In this document: piece by piece, positions 1 to 6,188 of the stretch
How the letters are laid out: the number at the start of each line of letters is the position of its first letter
Numbering within the stretch: position 1 is the first letter of the stretch
Source of the DNA: Anaerolineaceae bacterium
GTDB lineage: Bacteria > Chloroflexota > Anaerolineae > Anaerolineales > Anaerolineaceae
Length of the DNA: 11,131 nucleotides
Direction of reading: 5' to 3'
Assembly: GCA_028714615.1 (NCBI GenBank)
Contig: JAQTMA010000073.1
Span: 2,794-13,924, forward strand
Position numbers and translations under genes: made by a program
The notes under the pieces: model-generated
Databases searched by the model: none
What the model saw: only the letters and a program-made list of their open reading frames with translations
What the model was told of the DNA's origin: nothing

Positions 1-26
1 TATGGAGGCGCTCAGCGCTGGCTTCA

Positions 27-1481
27 TCACTCTATCTTTTCAGTCAGGTAATCGATAATGTCGATTTTGGTAAGCATACCAACCGGCAGACCATCTGGGG
101 TGGTAATGATCACCACCTTGCCTCGTTCGAAGGCGGGGAGCACACTCTCCACCTTGGCGTCCTCTGGGGTGGTTAACACGTTGGGATTGACGATTGGGGA
201 GATCGTCTCGGTTGGATCGTGAACGTGGTCAGCCCGCAGCAAGTGGTCCAGCAGGTCAGATTCACTGATCATGCCGATCAACCGGTTCTCGCCATCCACG
301 ACCGGTAGCTGGGAGATGTCATAGCGATTCATCTTCTCCACCACCGCATTCATCGCCTCATCTGACTTTGAAACGATAAGAGGCAGCTTGGTGCGCGACT
401 TTAACAAAGTAGTGACGGTGTCGGATGCCTTGGGGGAAGGTAGAAATCCGTTCTCGCGCATCCAATTATCATCGTAGATTTTCGACAGGTAGCGGAATCC
501 CGAGTCCGGCAAGATGACCACTGCGATTTGGCCGGGTTTAAGGGCGCGGACCAGGTTGGATTTGAGCAATCCAGCGACTGCAGAGCCCGACGATCCACCC
601 GCGAAGATACCTTCCTCGCGCACCAGGCGGCGGGCCATCTGGAACGATTCGGCGTCGCTGACCTGAACGACTTCATCGATCAACGCCAGGTCCAAGGTTC
701 CCGGCAAGAAGTCTTCGCCAATCCCTTCGATCTTGTAGGTCTTCGGATGCGGGTCTGTAGGAACCTGGCCGTTCTGCCAGGTTTCAAACAACAAAGATCC
801 TTCGATATCCACTCCCACCACCTGGATGGATGGGTTTTGTTCTTTCAGGTAGCGGGCTGTCCCGGAGATGGTACCACCGGTTCCCATCCCGGCAACCAGC
901 ACGTCGATTTTGCCGGCGGTTTGGGTCCAAATTTCGGGGCCGGTCGAGCGATAGTGCGCTTCTGGGTTAGCGGCATTGTAATACTGGTTGGCTAAGACGC
1001 TGTTCGGGGTTTCCTTGACGATGCGCGCTGCTACGTTGTAATAGCTGCGCGGGTCTTCCGGACCAACAGCGGTCGGCGTGATGACCACCCGCGCGCCAAA
1101 GGCCCGCAAAAAGCGTACTTTTTCGTCGCTCATCTTATCGGGCATGACGAAAACGCACCGGTAACCTTTGATGGTCGCGGCTAAGGCCAGGCCGGCGCCG
1201 GTGTTCCCAGAGGTGGCCTCGACGATCGTGCCTCCGGGGTGGAGGCGCCCTTCTCTTTCAGCATTTTCAATAATCGCGGCTCCAATGCGATCTTTGATAG
1301 ACCCGGCCGGATTGAAGAGCTCGACTTTTGCCAGTACGGTCGCAGCCGAGCTGCCAAATACGATGCGGTTCAGGCGCACCAGAGGGGTGTTACCAATCGT
1401 TTCCAATATGTGGTTTCGGTACGCCGGCTGTGATTCGCCGGGGAATGTTTTCGGTAAGGTACGAGCGAAATTTGTTTTCAT
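27..1481 (-). CDS. Cystathionine beta-synthase-type PLP enzyme with C-terminal CBS-domain pair
   Basis: 484-residue cytosolic enzyme. The family condenses serine (or O-acetylserine) with homocysteine or sulfide, in transsulfuration or cysteine synthesis. Residues ~20-345 form the fold-type II PLP domain: ETIGNTPLVRL near residue 27, PLP-lysine motif PAGSIKDR with Lys63, the substrate loop SGNTG at 91-95, the phosphate-binding loop GTGGT at 200-204, and GGSSGS at 295-300 near the cofactor. Residues ~360-415 and ~427-480 are two CBS domains (a Bateman module) that commonly bind adenosyl ligands and regulate the catalytic part. There is no obvious N-terminal haem region. I chose the ATG at 1481 because AAGGAAG lies just upstream of it; a TTG ten codons earlier would extend the frame but has no such support. 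The full-length Bateman arrangement favours cystathionine beta-synthase over plain cysteine synthase. No cystathionine gamma-lyase gene is visible beside it to settle the pathway. Confidence 0.93.
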   Translation of the reverse strand: MKTNFARTLPKTFPGESQPAYRNHILETIGNTPLVRLNRIVFGSSAATVLAKVELFNPAGSIKDRIGAAIIENAEREGRLHPGGTIVEATSGNTGAGLALAATIKGYRCVFVMPDKMSDEKVRFLRAFGARVVITPTAVGPEDPRSYYNVAARIVKETPNSVLANQYYNAANPEAHYRSTGPEIWTQTAGKIDVLVAGMGTGGTISGTARYLKEQNPSIQVVGVDIEGSLLFETWQNGQVPTDPHPKTYKIEGIGEDFLPGTLDLALIDEVVQVSDAESFQMARRLVREEGIFAGGSSGSAVAGLLKSNLVRALKPGQIAVVILPDSGFRYLSKIYDDNWMRENGFLPSPKASDTVTTLLKSRTKLPLIVSKSDEAMNAVVEKMNRYDISQLPVVDGENRLIGMISESDLLDHLLRADHVHDPTETISPIVNPNVLTTPEDAKVESVLPAFERGKVVIITTPDGLPVGMLTKIDIIDYLTEKIE

Positions 1482-1621
1482 TTTCTTCCTTGACGAACCT
1501 GTAGAAAGCAAACGGCCAACTTAACGGAAAAACGGCAGACAGTGTCACCGGATGCGGATGAAAGCTTGCGGGAGACTGTGTGCCGCCGGGTTGGTTGGCC
1601 GAAAAGATCGTTACAGGTCGC

Positions 1622-1647
1622 GAGGCGGTCGGAGCAGTCCCCGCCTC
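1622..1647 (-). other. GC-rich hairpin in the leader of the cystathionine beta-synthase gene
   Basis: On the minus strand GAGGCGG and CCGCCTC form a 7-bp stem around a 12-nt loop, which can itself close with GGA/TCC. It lies about 140 nt upstream of the gene start at 1481 and is not followed by a U-run, so it does not look like a terminator for the CPBP gene upstream. An 8-bp inverted repeat (CGGCCAAC/GTTGGCCG, 1513-1520 and 1594-1601) lies nearer the gene. A folded regulatory leader is possible. I do not recognise a SAM riboswitch or T-box motif. Confidence 0.3.
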
Positions 1648-1750
1648 ATACAGGAGCAATAGTTTGAATAAACCTGGTCTGGAGTTATCATCATACTGTC
1701 AAGAATACGTCTCGATCATCATCAAAATTCTCACATTCACTCACAGAACG

Positions 1751-1759
1751 AGTATACCA
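1751..1759 (-). promoter_or_regulatory. Candidate extended -10 promoter for the cystathionine beta-synthase gene
   Basis: Reading the minus strand, TG-G-TATACT matches the extended -10 consensus TGnTATAAT. No convincing -35 hexamer lies 16-18 nt upstream. It falls just after the CPBP stop codon at 1779 and would give a leader of about 260 nt. It is the best candidate in the 297-nt gap, but the match is short and could be chance. Confidence 0.3.
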
Positions 1760-1778
1760 TAGGATCAAACAGCCTGGA

Positions 1779-2579
1779 TTACAAAACCACCAACCAGTTA
1801 TGAAACACGTGATAAATTCCAGGAGCGAGCACGTTGCCGCTCTTGCGCATGATCCAGCCCAGTAGCAGACCGAACCCAAACAACAGCGCCAGGCTCGCTC
1901 CTAGTTCCGGCAGTGTGTTGTGCTCAACGAGCAGCTTCTGGGGGATCTGCCCCCCGGCGTAGAGCGCTGATGCGGCGATCCACCCCCACACCGGACCCAA
2001 CCAGGCTACCAGGCGCAACTGGATGAAACCTCGAAAGACGAATTCAACAGCCAGGCCTGCTGCCAGCATCGCTCCCAGGTAAGTCCACTGGTCCAGGTTT
2101 AGGCCGTTGAGGATCGCATTGGTTTTGTTCCCCAGGAAGAGTGAGATGAGCGCCAACCCCAGCCCTAGCTGGATTCCTGCACGCATCGTCGGGCGCGGCA
2201 AACCTGCACTTAGCATCGGCTGCCGCCGAACCAACAAGAGCAATAAAGCAGGGAGAGCAACTGCCAGTGCGAGGAATATCTGGCGGCTGAGCTGGGTGGA
2301 AGTGAAACGAAACACCGTTACCGCCCCTACCTGACCAAACAGGTGGGCCGGTGTAGCCGGGTCGATCGGATTCTGAGGAAAGCGTAAGGCCAGCCCGGTC
2401 AGGATTGCCGCTGAGGCCACGAAGACTCCCAGCGCCACCAGCCCTTCCCGCCGAGGATAGGCAAAGAGCAAGGGGCGCCGCCGGCGAAAAACCGGGCTCA
2501 ACGCCAGCAGGATGGTAACAGCCACCACGCCGGCAAATTCCACCATGAAGAGCAGTATTTGTTGGAGCATGATCGTCAT
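1779..2579 (-). CDS. CPBP-family (Abi/Rce1-like) intramembrane protein, probably catalytically degenerate
   Basis: 266-residue polytopic membrane protein with hydrophobic stretches near residues 7-28, 47-65, 100-117, 133-150, 166-182, 193-209 and 226-243. The C-terminal half carries the CPBP motifs in order: VEFVFRG at 178-184 (family EExxxR), SALYAGGQ at 204-211 (family FxxxH), and GNVLAPGIYHVFHN at 248-261, which keeps His257 and Asn261. Active members are glutamate-dependent intramembrane proteases or prenyl-protein endopeptidases. Here the first Glu of EExxxR is Val178 and the motif-2 His is Gln211, so proteolysis may be lost. The start codon overlaps the bactofilin stop as ATGA (2576-2579), which suggests translational coupling. 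AAGGGA sits almost against that ATG, so a second ATG three codons in (2570) is a possible true start. It ends the four-gene operon, and no terminator is obvious after it. Confidence 0.82.
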   Translation of the reverse strand: MTIMLQQILLFMVEFAGVVAVTILLALSPVFRRRRPLLFAYPRREGLVALGVFVASAAILTGLALRFPQNPIDPATPAHLFGQVGAVTVFRFTSTQLSRQIFLALAVALPALLLLLVRRQPMLSAGLPRPTMRAGIQLGLGLALISLFLGNKTNAILNGLNLDQWTYLGAMLAAGLAVEFVFRGFIQLRLVAWLGPVWGWIAASALYAGGQIPQKLLVEHNTLPELGASLALLFGFGLLLGWIMRKSGNVLAPGIYHVFHNWLVVL

Positions 2580-3025
2580 TTCCCTTCATCGGTGGACATA
2601 ATGCTGGAATCGTCTACTTTTTGAACCACTTCACGGATCTCTTGCAGGCTAAGTTCGACTCGCTCTTCCATGGTGATCTGGCCGCGTAAGAATGCCCCCT
2701 CTTCTGTGGCGAAAGCGCTGGTGGTCACGTCTCCCCATACCCGCCCGGTTGCGCGGATCTCCAGCTTCTCGGCGGTGATATTACCGCGCACAACTCCGGC
2801 CACGATCACCAGGTTGGCGCGCAGGTGCTCGCAGGTGACCCGCCCGGTTTCGCTGACCACCACCAGCCCATGGAGCGCGATCTCGCCTTCGAAAGTCCCT
2901 TCGATGCGCACCCCGCCGTTCCCGCGCAATTGCCCAGCCCAGTTGATCCCCGGGCCGAGCACGGATGTCACACGTTCAGCCGATGCGCTCGGCGCTGGAA
3001 TAGCGGGAGGATTACGCCGAAACAT
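2576..3025 (-). CDS. Bactofilin (polymer-forming cytoskeletal protein)
   Basis: 149-residue protein of the bactofilin family (DUF583). A short proline-rich N-terminus (NPPAIPAPSAS) is followed from about residue 20 to 122 by the repetitive right-handed beta-helix core, with its typical opening SVLGPGINWAGQLRG, RIEGTFEGEI at 40-49, and recurring short turns such as VSETGRV and IRATGRVWGDV. The tail (123-149) is charged and probably flexible. Bactofilins assemble without nucleotide into filaments or sheets at the inner face of the membrane and act as scaffolds for cell-shape and wall enzymes. I chose the ATG at 3025 because GGGGAG lies five bases upstream and MFRR is a typical bactofilin start; an ATG at 3055 is weaker. 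The gene starts inside the end of the acyltransferase gene (14-nt overlap) and ends in an ATGA overlap with the CPBP gene. No transmembrane segment is visible. Confidence 0.9.
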   Translation of the reverse strand: MFRRNPPAIPAPSASAERVTSVLGPGINWAGQLRGNGGVRIEGTFEGEIALHGLVVVSETGRVTCEHLRANLVIVAGVVRGNITAEKLEIRATGRVWGDVTTSAFATEEGAFLRGQITMEERVELSLQEIREVVQKVDDSSIMSTDEGK

Positions 3026-3695
3026 ATTTACTCCCCGGCCACACTTCACCGGCATGCACCACCGCCCCTACAGGCACGTCCGCTTTGATGGTTGCCCCGT
3101 TGCCGATGCGGGCTCCAGCACCCACATGCAGCCCAATGTTGATGGTCGCATTCATTCCGATAAGCACCCGCTCACCGATGACCACCATCCCCGCCAGCAT
3201 TGCGCCAGGTGAAATATTGGTATAGTCGCCTAGCACACCATCGTGGGCGACCGCCGCACCGAGATTCAGGATCACCCCGAAACCCAGGCGTGCGTCGCTG
3301 CCCGCATAGGCATGCGGGAAGAGCTGCACACCCGGTTCCAGGATTGCACTCTGCTCCACAAAGGCTGTCGGATGCACCAGCGCCGGGAATTCGAAACCCG
3401 CTTTCCGTAAGCGTTCGAACACGCTCACCCGCACCTGGATGTCGCCGATCCCGCCGACAGCGTTCACCGCGGAACAGATGCCTTGGGCGCGCAGCTCATC
3501 CAGGCGCGCACTACCGCCCAGTACCGGCGTTCCTAATACGGATGAGCCTGGCGGCAAGCGGTCGTCGATCACGCCGATAACCTGGTAGGCTGGTAACATG
3601 CGCACCAGTTCGATTACCGCCTTACCGTGCCCGCCGCCGCCGAATACGATCAGAGAGGTTGAATCAGGAGAGGGAGAGGGTATGGTTGGGAACAA
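3012..3695 (-). CDS. PglD/NeuD-like sugar acyltransferase (left-handed beta-helix)
   Basis: Acetyl-CoA-dependent acyltransferase of the PglD/NeuD family, which modifies an amino group or hydroxyl on nucleotide sugars or sialic acids for surface glycans. The N-terminal Rossmann-like substrate domain has FGGGGHGK near residues 18-25 and VIGVIDD at ~39-45. The C-terminal half (from about HPTA at 108-111) is a hexapeptide-repeat beta-helix. NLGAAVAHDG holds the probable catalytic His151, and the coil ends around GNGATIKADVPVGAVV. The start is uncertain: no ATG precedes the glycine loop. A TTG at 3695 has GGAGG four bases upstream and gives 227 residues, overlapping the glycosylase end by 32 nt; a TTG at 3746 would give 244 residues and an 83-nt overlap with no visible ribosome site. 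The epimerase at 6189-7112 could act in the same sugar pathway, but this is only proximity. Confidence 0.85.
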   Translation of the reverse strand: MFPTIPSPSPDSTSLIVFGGGGHGKAVIELVRMLPAYQVIGVIDDRLPPGSSVLGTPVLGGSARLDELRAQGICSAVNAVGGIGDIQVRVSVFERLRKAGFEFPALVHPTAFVEQSAILEPGVQLFPHAYAGSDARLGFGVILNLGAAVAHDGVLGDYTNISPGAMLAGMVVIGERVLIGMNATINIGLHVGAGARIGNGATIKADVPVGAVVHAGEVWPGSKYVSA

Positions 3696-4281
3696 GGAAC
3701 CTCCACGGCTTACTTCTCCACGGTTCGGGCACGTTGTTGATGCCAACCCGCGCTCCGATGACGACTTGCCGGTCTGGGATGGGCTGGCCGGTCTCGATGA
3801 ATAACTCGCCGCTTGGGTCGCACAGGTTCAGACCATTGAACGCACCGGTGATCGCCAACGCCTGGGTGAGTTTCCCCGGGCCGTCCGTCCAACCCTGGTT
3901 TGGAGTCGCGCCCGGCCTGCGCGGCGGCGGTGGGCGATGGGCTGCCATCTGTTCCAGGCCCTCTACCGGCCAGATCCCGCGCAGCAGCACGGCGGCCGGC
4001 TGATTGGGCGGTTCAGTCACCACGTTGAGCATCCAGTGCGCCCCGTAGGTGAAGTACACGAACGCATACCCACCCGGGCCGTACATGACGGCTGTACGCG
4101 CTGTACGACCGGCTTTCGCGTGGCAAGCCAGGTCTTCTTCGCCCTGGTATGCTTCGGTCTCCACGATGATCCCGGCCAGGCGCTGCCCGCCTTCCATACG
4201 CACCAACCGTACTCCCAGCAGCTCGCGCGCCACCTGTATGGAGCTCCGCTCGAAAAAAGCCTTGGGAAACACCGCCTGCAT
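3664..4281 (-). CDS. mpg: 3-methyladenine DNA glycosylase (AAG/MPG family)
   Basis: 205-residue base-excision repair enzyme that removes alkylated or deaminated purines from DNA. It belongs to the AAG/MPG family, unrelated in fold to AlkA or Tag. By alignment to the human enzyme, ETEAY at 41-45 gives catalytic Glu43 and stacking Tyr45, with His54 nine residues on (human E125, Y127, H136). VYFTYG at 75-80 supplies Tyr76 and Tyr79 (human Y159 and Y162). DGPGKLTQAL at 133-142 and the closing VGINNVPEPWR motif are also typical. Length matches bacterial members. It is the first gene of the overlapping operon. The ATG at 4281 has GAGGG directly against it, too close for a normal ribosome site, while a -10-like TACAAT lies six bases upstream, so the message may be leaderless. 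A GTG at 4272 is the alternative start with normal ribosome-site spacing. Confidence 0.94.
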   Translation of the reverse strand: MQAVFPKAFFERSSIQVARELLGVRLVRMEGGQRLAGIIVETEAYQGEEDLACHAKAGRTARTAVMYGPGGYAFVYFTYGAHWMLNVVTEPPNQPAAVLLRGIWPVEGLEQMAAHRPPPPRRPGATPNQGWTDGPGKLTQALAITGAFNGLNLCDPSGELFIETGQPIPDRQVVIGARVGINNVPEPWRSKPWRFLVPNHTLSLS

Positions 4282-4287
4282 CCCTCA

Positions 4288-4318
4288 ATTGTACCGTGAA
4301 TTGGGGATAGGAACTCAA
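4288..4318 (-). promoter_or_regulatory. Candidate promoter of the glycosylase-acyltransferase-bactofilin-CPBP operon
   Basis: On the minus strand TACAAT (4293-4288) resembles a -10 hexamer and TTGAGT (4318-4313) a -35, though the 19-nt spacer is long. Only six bases separate the -10 from the ATG at 4281, so transcription would begin at or next to the start codon. Confidence 0.4.
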
Positions 4319-4628
4319 TCCCGGATATGCCCTTTTGGGGCAGCACCGGGACCTTGTCCGCGAATTGTGCTATCGGCCGTGACCCGTATCTCGGGCTGTA
4401 ATTCTGTTCACGAAGGTCCCCCATGTTCTGATGGTCTTTCCAGAGCGACTAAGCGCTCCAGAAGGGGGTTTCACCATTCGTGCTCGCGCACTAGCCGCGG
4501 GGACGCAGAAGCTTTCCTCGTTTGCCTGGATTGGGGGTTGGGATTGTTTGTGTCCTCACGGCGCTGAGAGGAATCTGCCTTACCGGCACTTCCTTGGGGC
4601 GAATCCGCGAACTATCCTTTCCGATTTG

Positions 4629-4637
4629 TGCTATATT
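4629..4637 (+). promoter_or_regulatory. Candidate extended -10 promoter of the sigma/anti-sigma operon
   Basis: TG-C-TATATT fits an extended -10 and resembles the epimerase promoter (TG-C-TATAAT), including the shared upstream TG. The expected -35 position holds GAACTA at 4609-4614, so the site could alternatively be read by an ECF factor that prefers a GAAC-type -35. It would leave about 87 nt of leader before the sigma gene. Confidence 0.4.
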
Positions 4638-4730
4638 CATATGAACAAGAGCCATCTGTACTGCGCGGGCTGTGATACTCCCACCGTTCGTGCGTATTAT
4701 CTTTATGGAGTAAGAGATCAGGCTTAAGAA

Positions 4731-5300
4731 ATGAGAGCTGAAAGGCTCCCCCGGCGCATCGTCTGGGGGGTCGCCCAATCCGAAACGATCCTGGATTGGG
4801 AGGCCGTATACACAGAGGCGCTCCCCCGCCTGTACAACTTCTTCCGCTACCGGGTCGGGAATGACCTGGTAGCCGAAGACCTGGCAGCAACCACTTTCGA
4901 AAAGGCGTGGCGCAAGCGGAATAGTTACCGTCAGGATCTGGCAGCCTTCACCACCTGGCTTTTCGCCATTGCGCGGAACGTTGCGAACGACTACTACCGG
5001 CGGCGTAGGCCAGAATTTTACCTGGATGAACTCGAATCGGATCCCGGAAATGTGCACCTGGCTAACGATCCGGCCGATAATCCCGAAGAAATCGCTCTCC
5101 GGTCGGCTGAATTTGCACGGCTTTCTGTTTTATTGCGCCAACTCTCTCCTCGCAGCCAGGAACTGATCGCCTTGAAGTACGGAGCTGGATTGGCAAACCG
5201 GGATATCGCTAACATGATCGGGATGACCGAAAGTAATGTAGGAACCCTGGCGAGTCGCATCGTTGCCAGATTGCGGTCCGAATGGGAGGTGGATCGATGA
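4731..5300 (+). CDS. ECF-type RNA polymerase sigma factor (sigma-70 family)
   Basis: 189-residue group 4 sigma factor. Region 2 spans about residues 26-92 (AVYTEALPRLYNFFRYRVG, then AEDLAATTFEKAW, the -10-contacting TTWLFAIARNVANDYYRRRR). Region 4 spans about 130-182 with the helix-turn-helix LANRDIANMIGMTESNVGTLASRIVARLR region. Regions 1 and 3 are absent, as expected for this group. It would direct core RNA polymerase to a small regulon when released from its partner. The ATG at 4731 has only a weak AGG eight bases upstream, and no other plausible start exists within the first 20 codons. Its stop overlaps the next start as ATGA, linking it to the membrane protein that follows. A possible short ORF ends three bases before this start. 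Confidence 0.93.
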   Translation: MRAERLPRRIVWGVAQSETILDWEAVYTEALPRLYNFFRYRVGNDLVAEDLAATTFEKAWRKRNSYRQDLAAFTTWLFAIARNVANDYYRRRRPEFYLDELESDPGNVHLANDPADNPEEIALRSAEFARLSVLLRQLSPRSQELIALKYGAGLANRDIANMIGMTESNVGTLASRIVARLRSEWEVDR

Positions 5301-6088
5301 AAGACCCTTTCCTGGAGTGTTTCAGGGAAAAACCCCGACCAGAATTCTCCCGCAAGCTTTACCAGAAACTACAAGAACAAGACCACACCCGTGGCAGCAC
5401 ACCCCATCCCCTGCGCAAGAAACGCTCTGTCCAGGGGATGGCTGCGTTTACGATCGTCTTCGTGCTCACTTTGATCATCCTGCCCGGCGTGCTGGCCGGC
5501 CCGATTCGGACCAACCTGCACACCCTGCCCGGATTGACTTTCTGCGAGGTGGATCGCACGCCCGTTACAACCGCAATCAATCCCAATCCGTTGATCAAAA
5601 AAGCGCAGGTTGCCAGTCTACAAGATGCCCGACGCACAGCGAGCTTTCCGATCGACATTCCATCTTGGACACCCGAGAATTTTGTAATGCAGAACACAGT
5701 CAACCTGGTGGGATCGCTTGATAACAAGGAGGTTGACCGCACTGCCGTACCTGGCAAGGAGATCTACTTCGAACCGTATGCCGTAGGGATCACCTGGCGC
5801 GATTCGCGGACACCCCGCCGGATTCAACTGTGGGTGGTCAAGCATGGCATCTGGTTCGAGGGTCTGCCCAACCCCTCGATTGGTCGCGGCAGCTACCAGG
5901 CCACCGACATCAACCTCTGCTCTGGCGCCCTCATCGAGGGGCAGTGGAATCCGCAAACCCACCGCTGGGATAATTCCCGGGGGGGCTACCTCGTGTGGGT
6001 TGCGCCGGATTTGGATTATTACCTGGTGGCTTCAAACGGACGTTTCCCCACAGAAGACCTCAAGCGCATGGCCCTCGCCATGCAATAG
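5297..6088 (+). CDS. Single-pass membrane protein resembling DUF4367, probable anti-sigma factor
   Basis: 263 residues: a charged cytoplasmic N-terminus (1-47, including the cluster LRKKR), one transmembrane helix near 49-68 (AAFTIVFVLTLIILPGVLAG), and an outer domain of about 190 residues. The outer domain begins with VASLQDARRTASFPIDIPSW-type sequence near 105-125, typical of DUF4367, a domain found in extracytoplasmic parts of anti-sigma factors and similar lipoproteins. Its end, with PTEDLKRMALAMQ, also fits. The short N-terminus presumably binds the sigma factor; it lacks the HxxxCxxC zinc anti-sigma motif. I chose ATG 5297 because GGGAGGT lies six bases upstream and the codon overlaps the sigma stop. 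An ATG at 5282 would consume that ribosome site. Role as anti-sigma is inferred from topology and operon position. Confidence 0.8.
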   Translation: MKDPFLECFREKPRPEFSRKLYQKLQEQDHTRGSTPHPLRKKRSVQGMAAFTIVFVLTLIILPGVLAGPIRTNLHTLPGLTFCEVDRTPVTTAINPNPLIKKAQVASLQDARRTASFPIDIPSWTPENFVMQNTVNLVGSLDNKEVDRTAVPGKEIYFEPYAVGITWRDSRTPRRIQLWVVKHGIWFEGLPNPSIGRGSYQATDINLCSGALIEGQWNPQTHRWDNSRGGYLVWVAPDLDYYLVASNGRFPTEDLKRMALAMQ

Positions 6089-6188
6089 GGATTGGCTGGA
6101 AAAAGGAATCGAATTCACTACGTGTTGATGTAAGGAGCGACGACTCTGTGTGAGCGCCCCGGGTTTCCCTCAAGATCGAGATTGTTTC

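Larger units (their letters stand above)
4282..4730. other. Divergent intergenic region with promoters, repeat block and hairpin
   Basis: 449 nt between the glycosylase operon (minus) and the sigma operon (plus). It holds candidate promoters at both ends. TCCGCGAA followed by TTGTGCTAT occurs twice: contiguous at 4357-4373, and with a 14-nt insertion at 4604-4634. A hairpin at 4435-4466 has a GAGCG/CGCTC stem, a 2x2 internal loop of CA/CA and an outer CTTTC/GAAGG stem. A possible 28-codon ORF spans 4641-4727. Open frames covering the middle show no recognisable protein, and I see no RNA gene. Confidence 0.6.

Noticed and set aside
1..26. GC-rich palindromic sequence after the cystathionine beta-synthase stop as part of a terminator.
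   Set aside because: The window ends before a full stem and U-run can be seen; CAGCGCTG alone is too short to call.
528..995. 155-codon open frame on the plus strand opposite the cystathionine beta-synthase gene.
   Set aside because: It is antisense to a well-supported gene, shows no recognisable domain and fits the chance open frames expected in GC-rich coding DNA.
4435..4466. Hairpin with GAGCG/CGCTC and CTTTC/GAAGG stems as a transcription terminator.
   Set aside because: No gene ends upstream of it on either strand and neither side is followed by a U-run; it may be regulatory or chance.
5282..5296. ATG at 5282 as the start of the anti-sigma gene.
   Set aside because: It lies immediately before and would consume the strong GGGAGGT site, which is ideally spaced for the ATG at 5297 that overlaps the sigma stop codon.
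6089..6188. Bidirectional terminator between the convergent anti-sigma and epimerase genes.
   Set aside because: Only 3-bp stems or unstable pairings can be drawn, without a U-run; no terminator can be supported.
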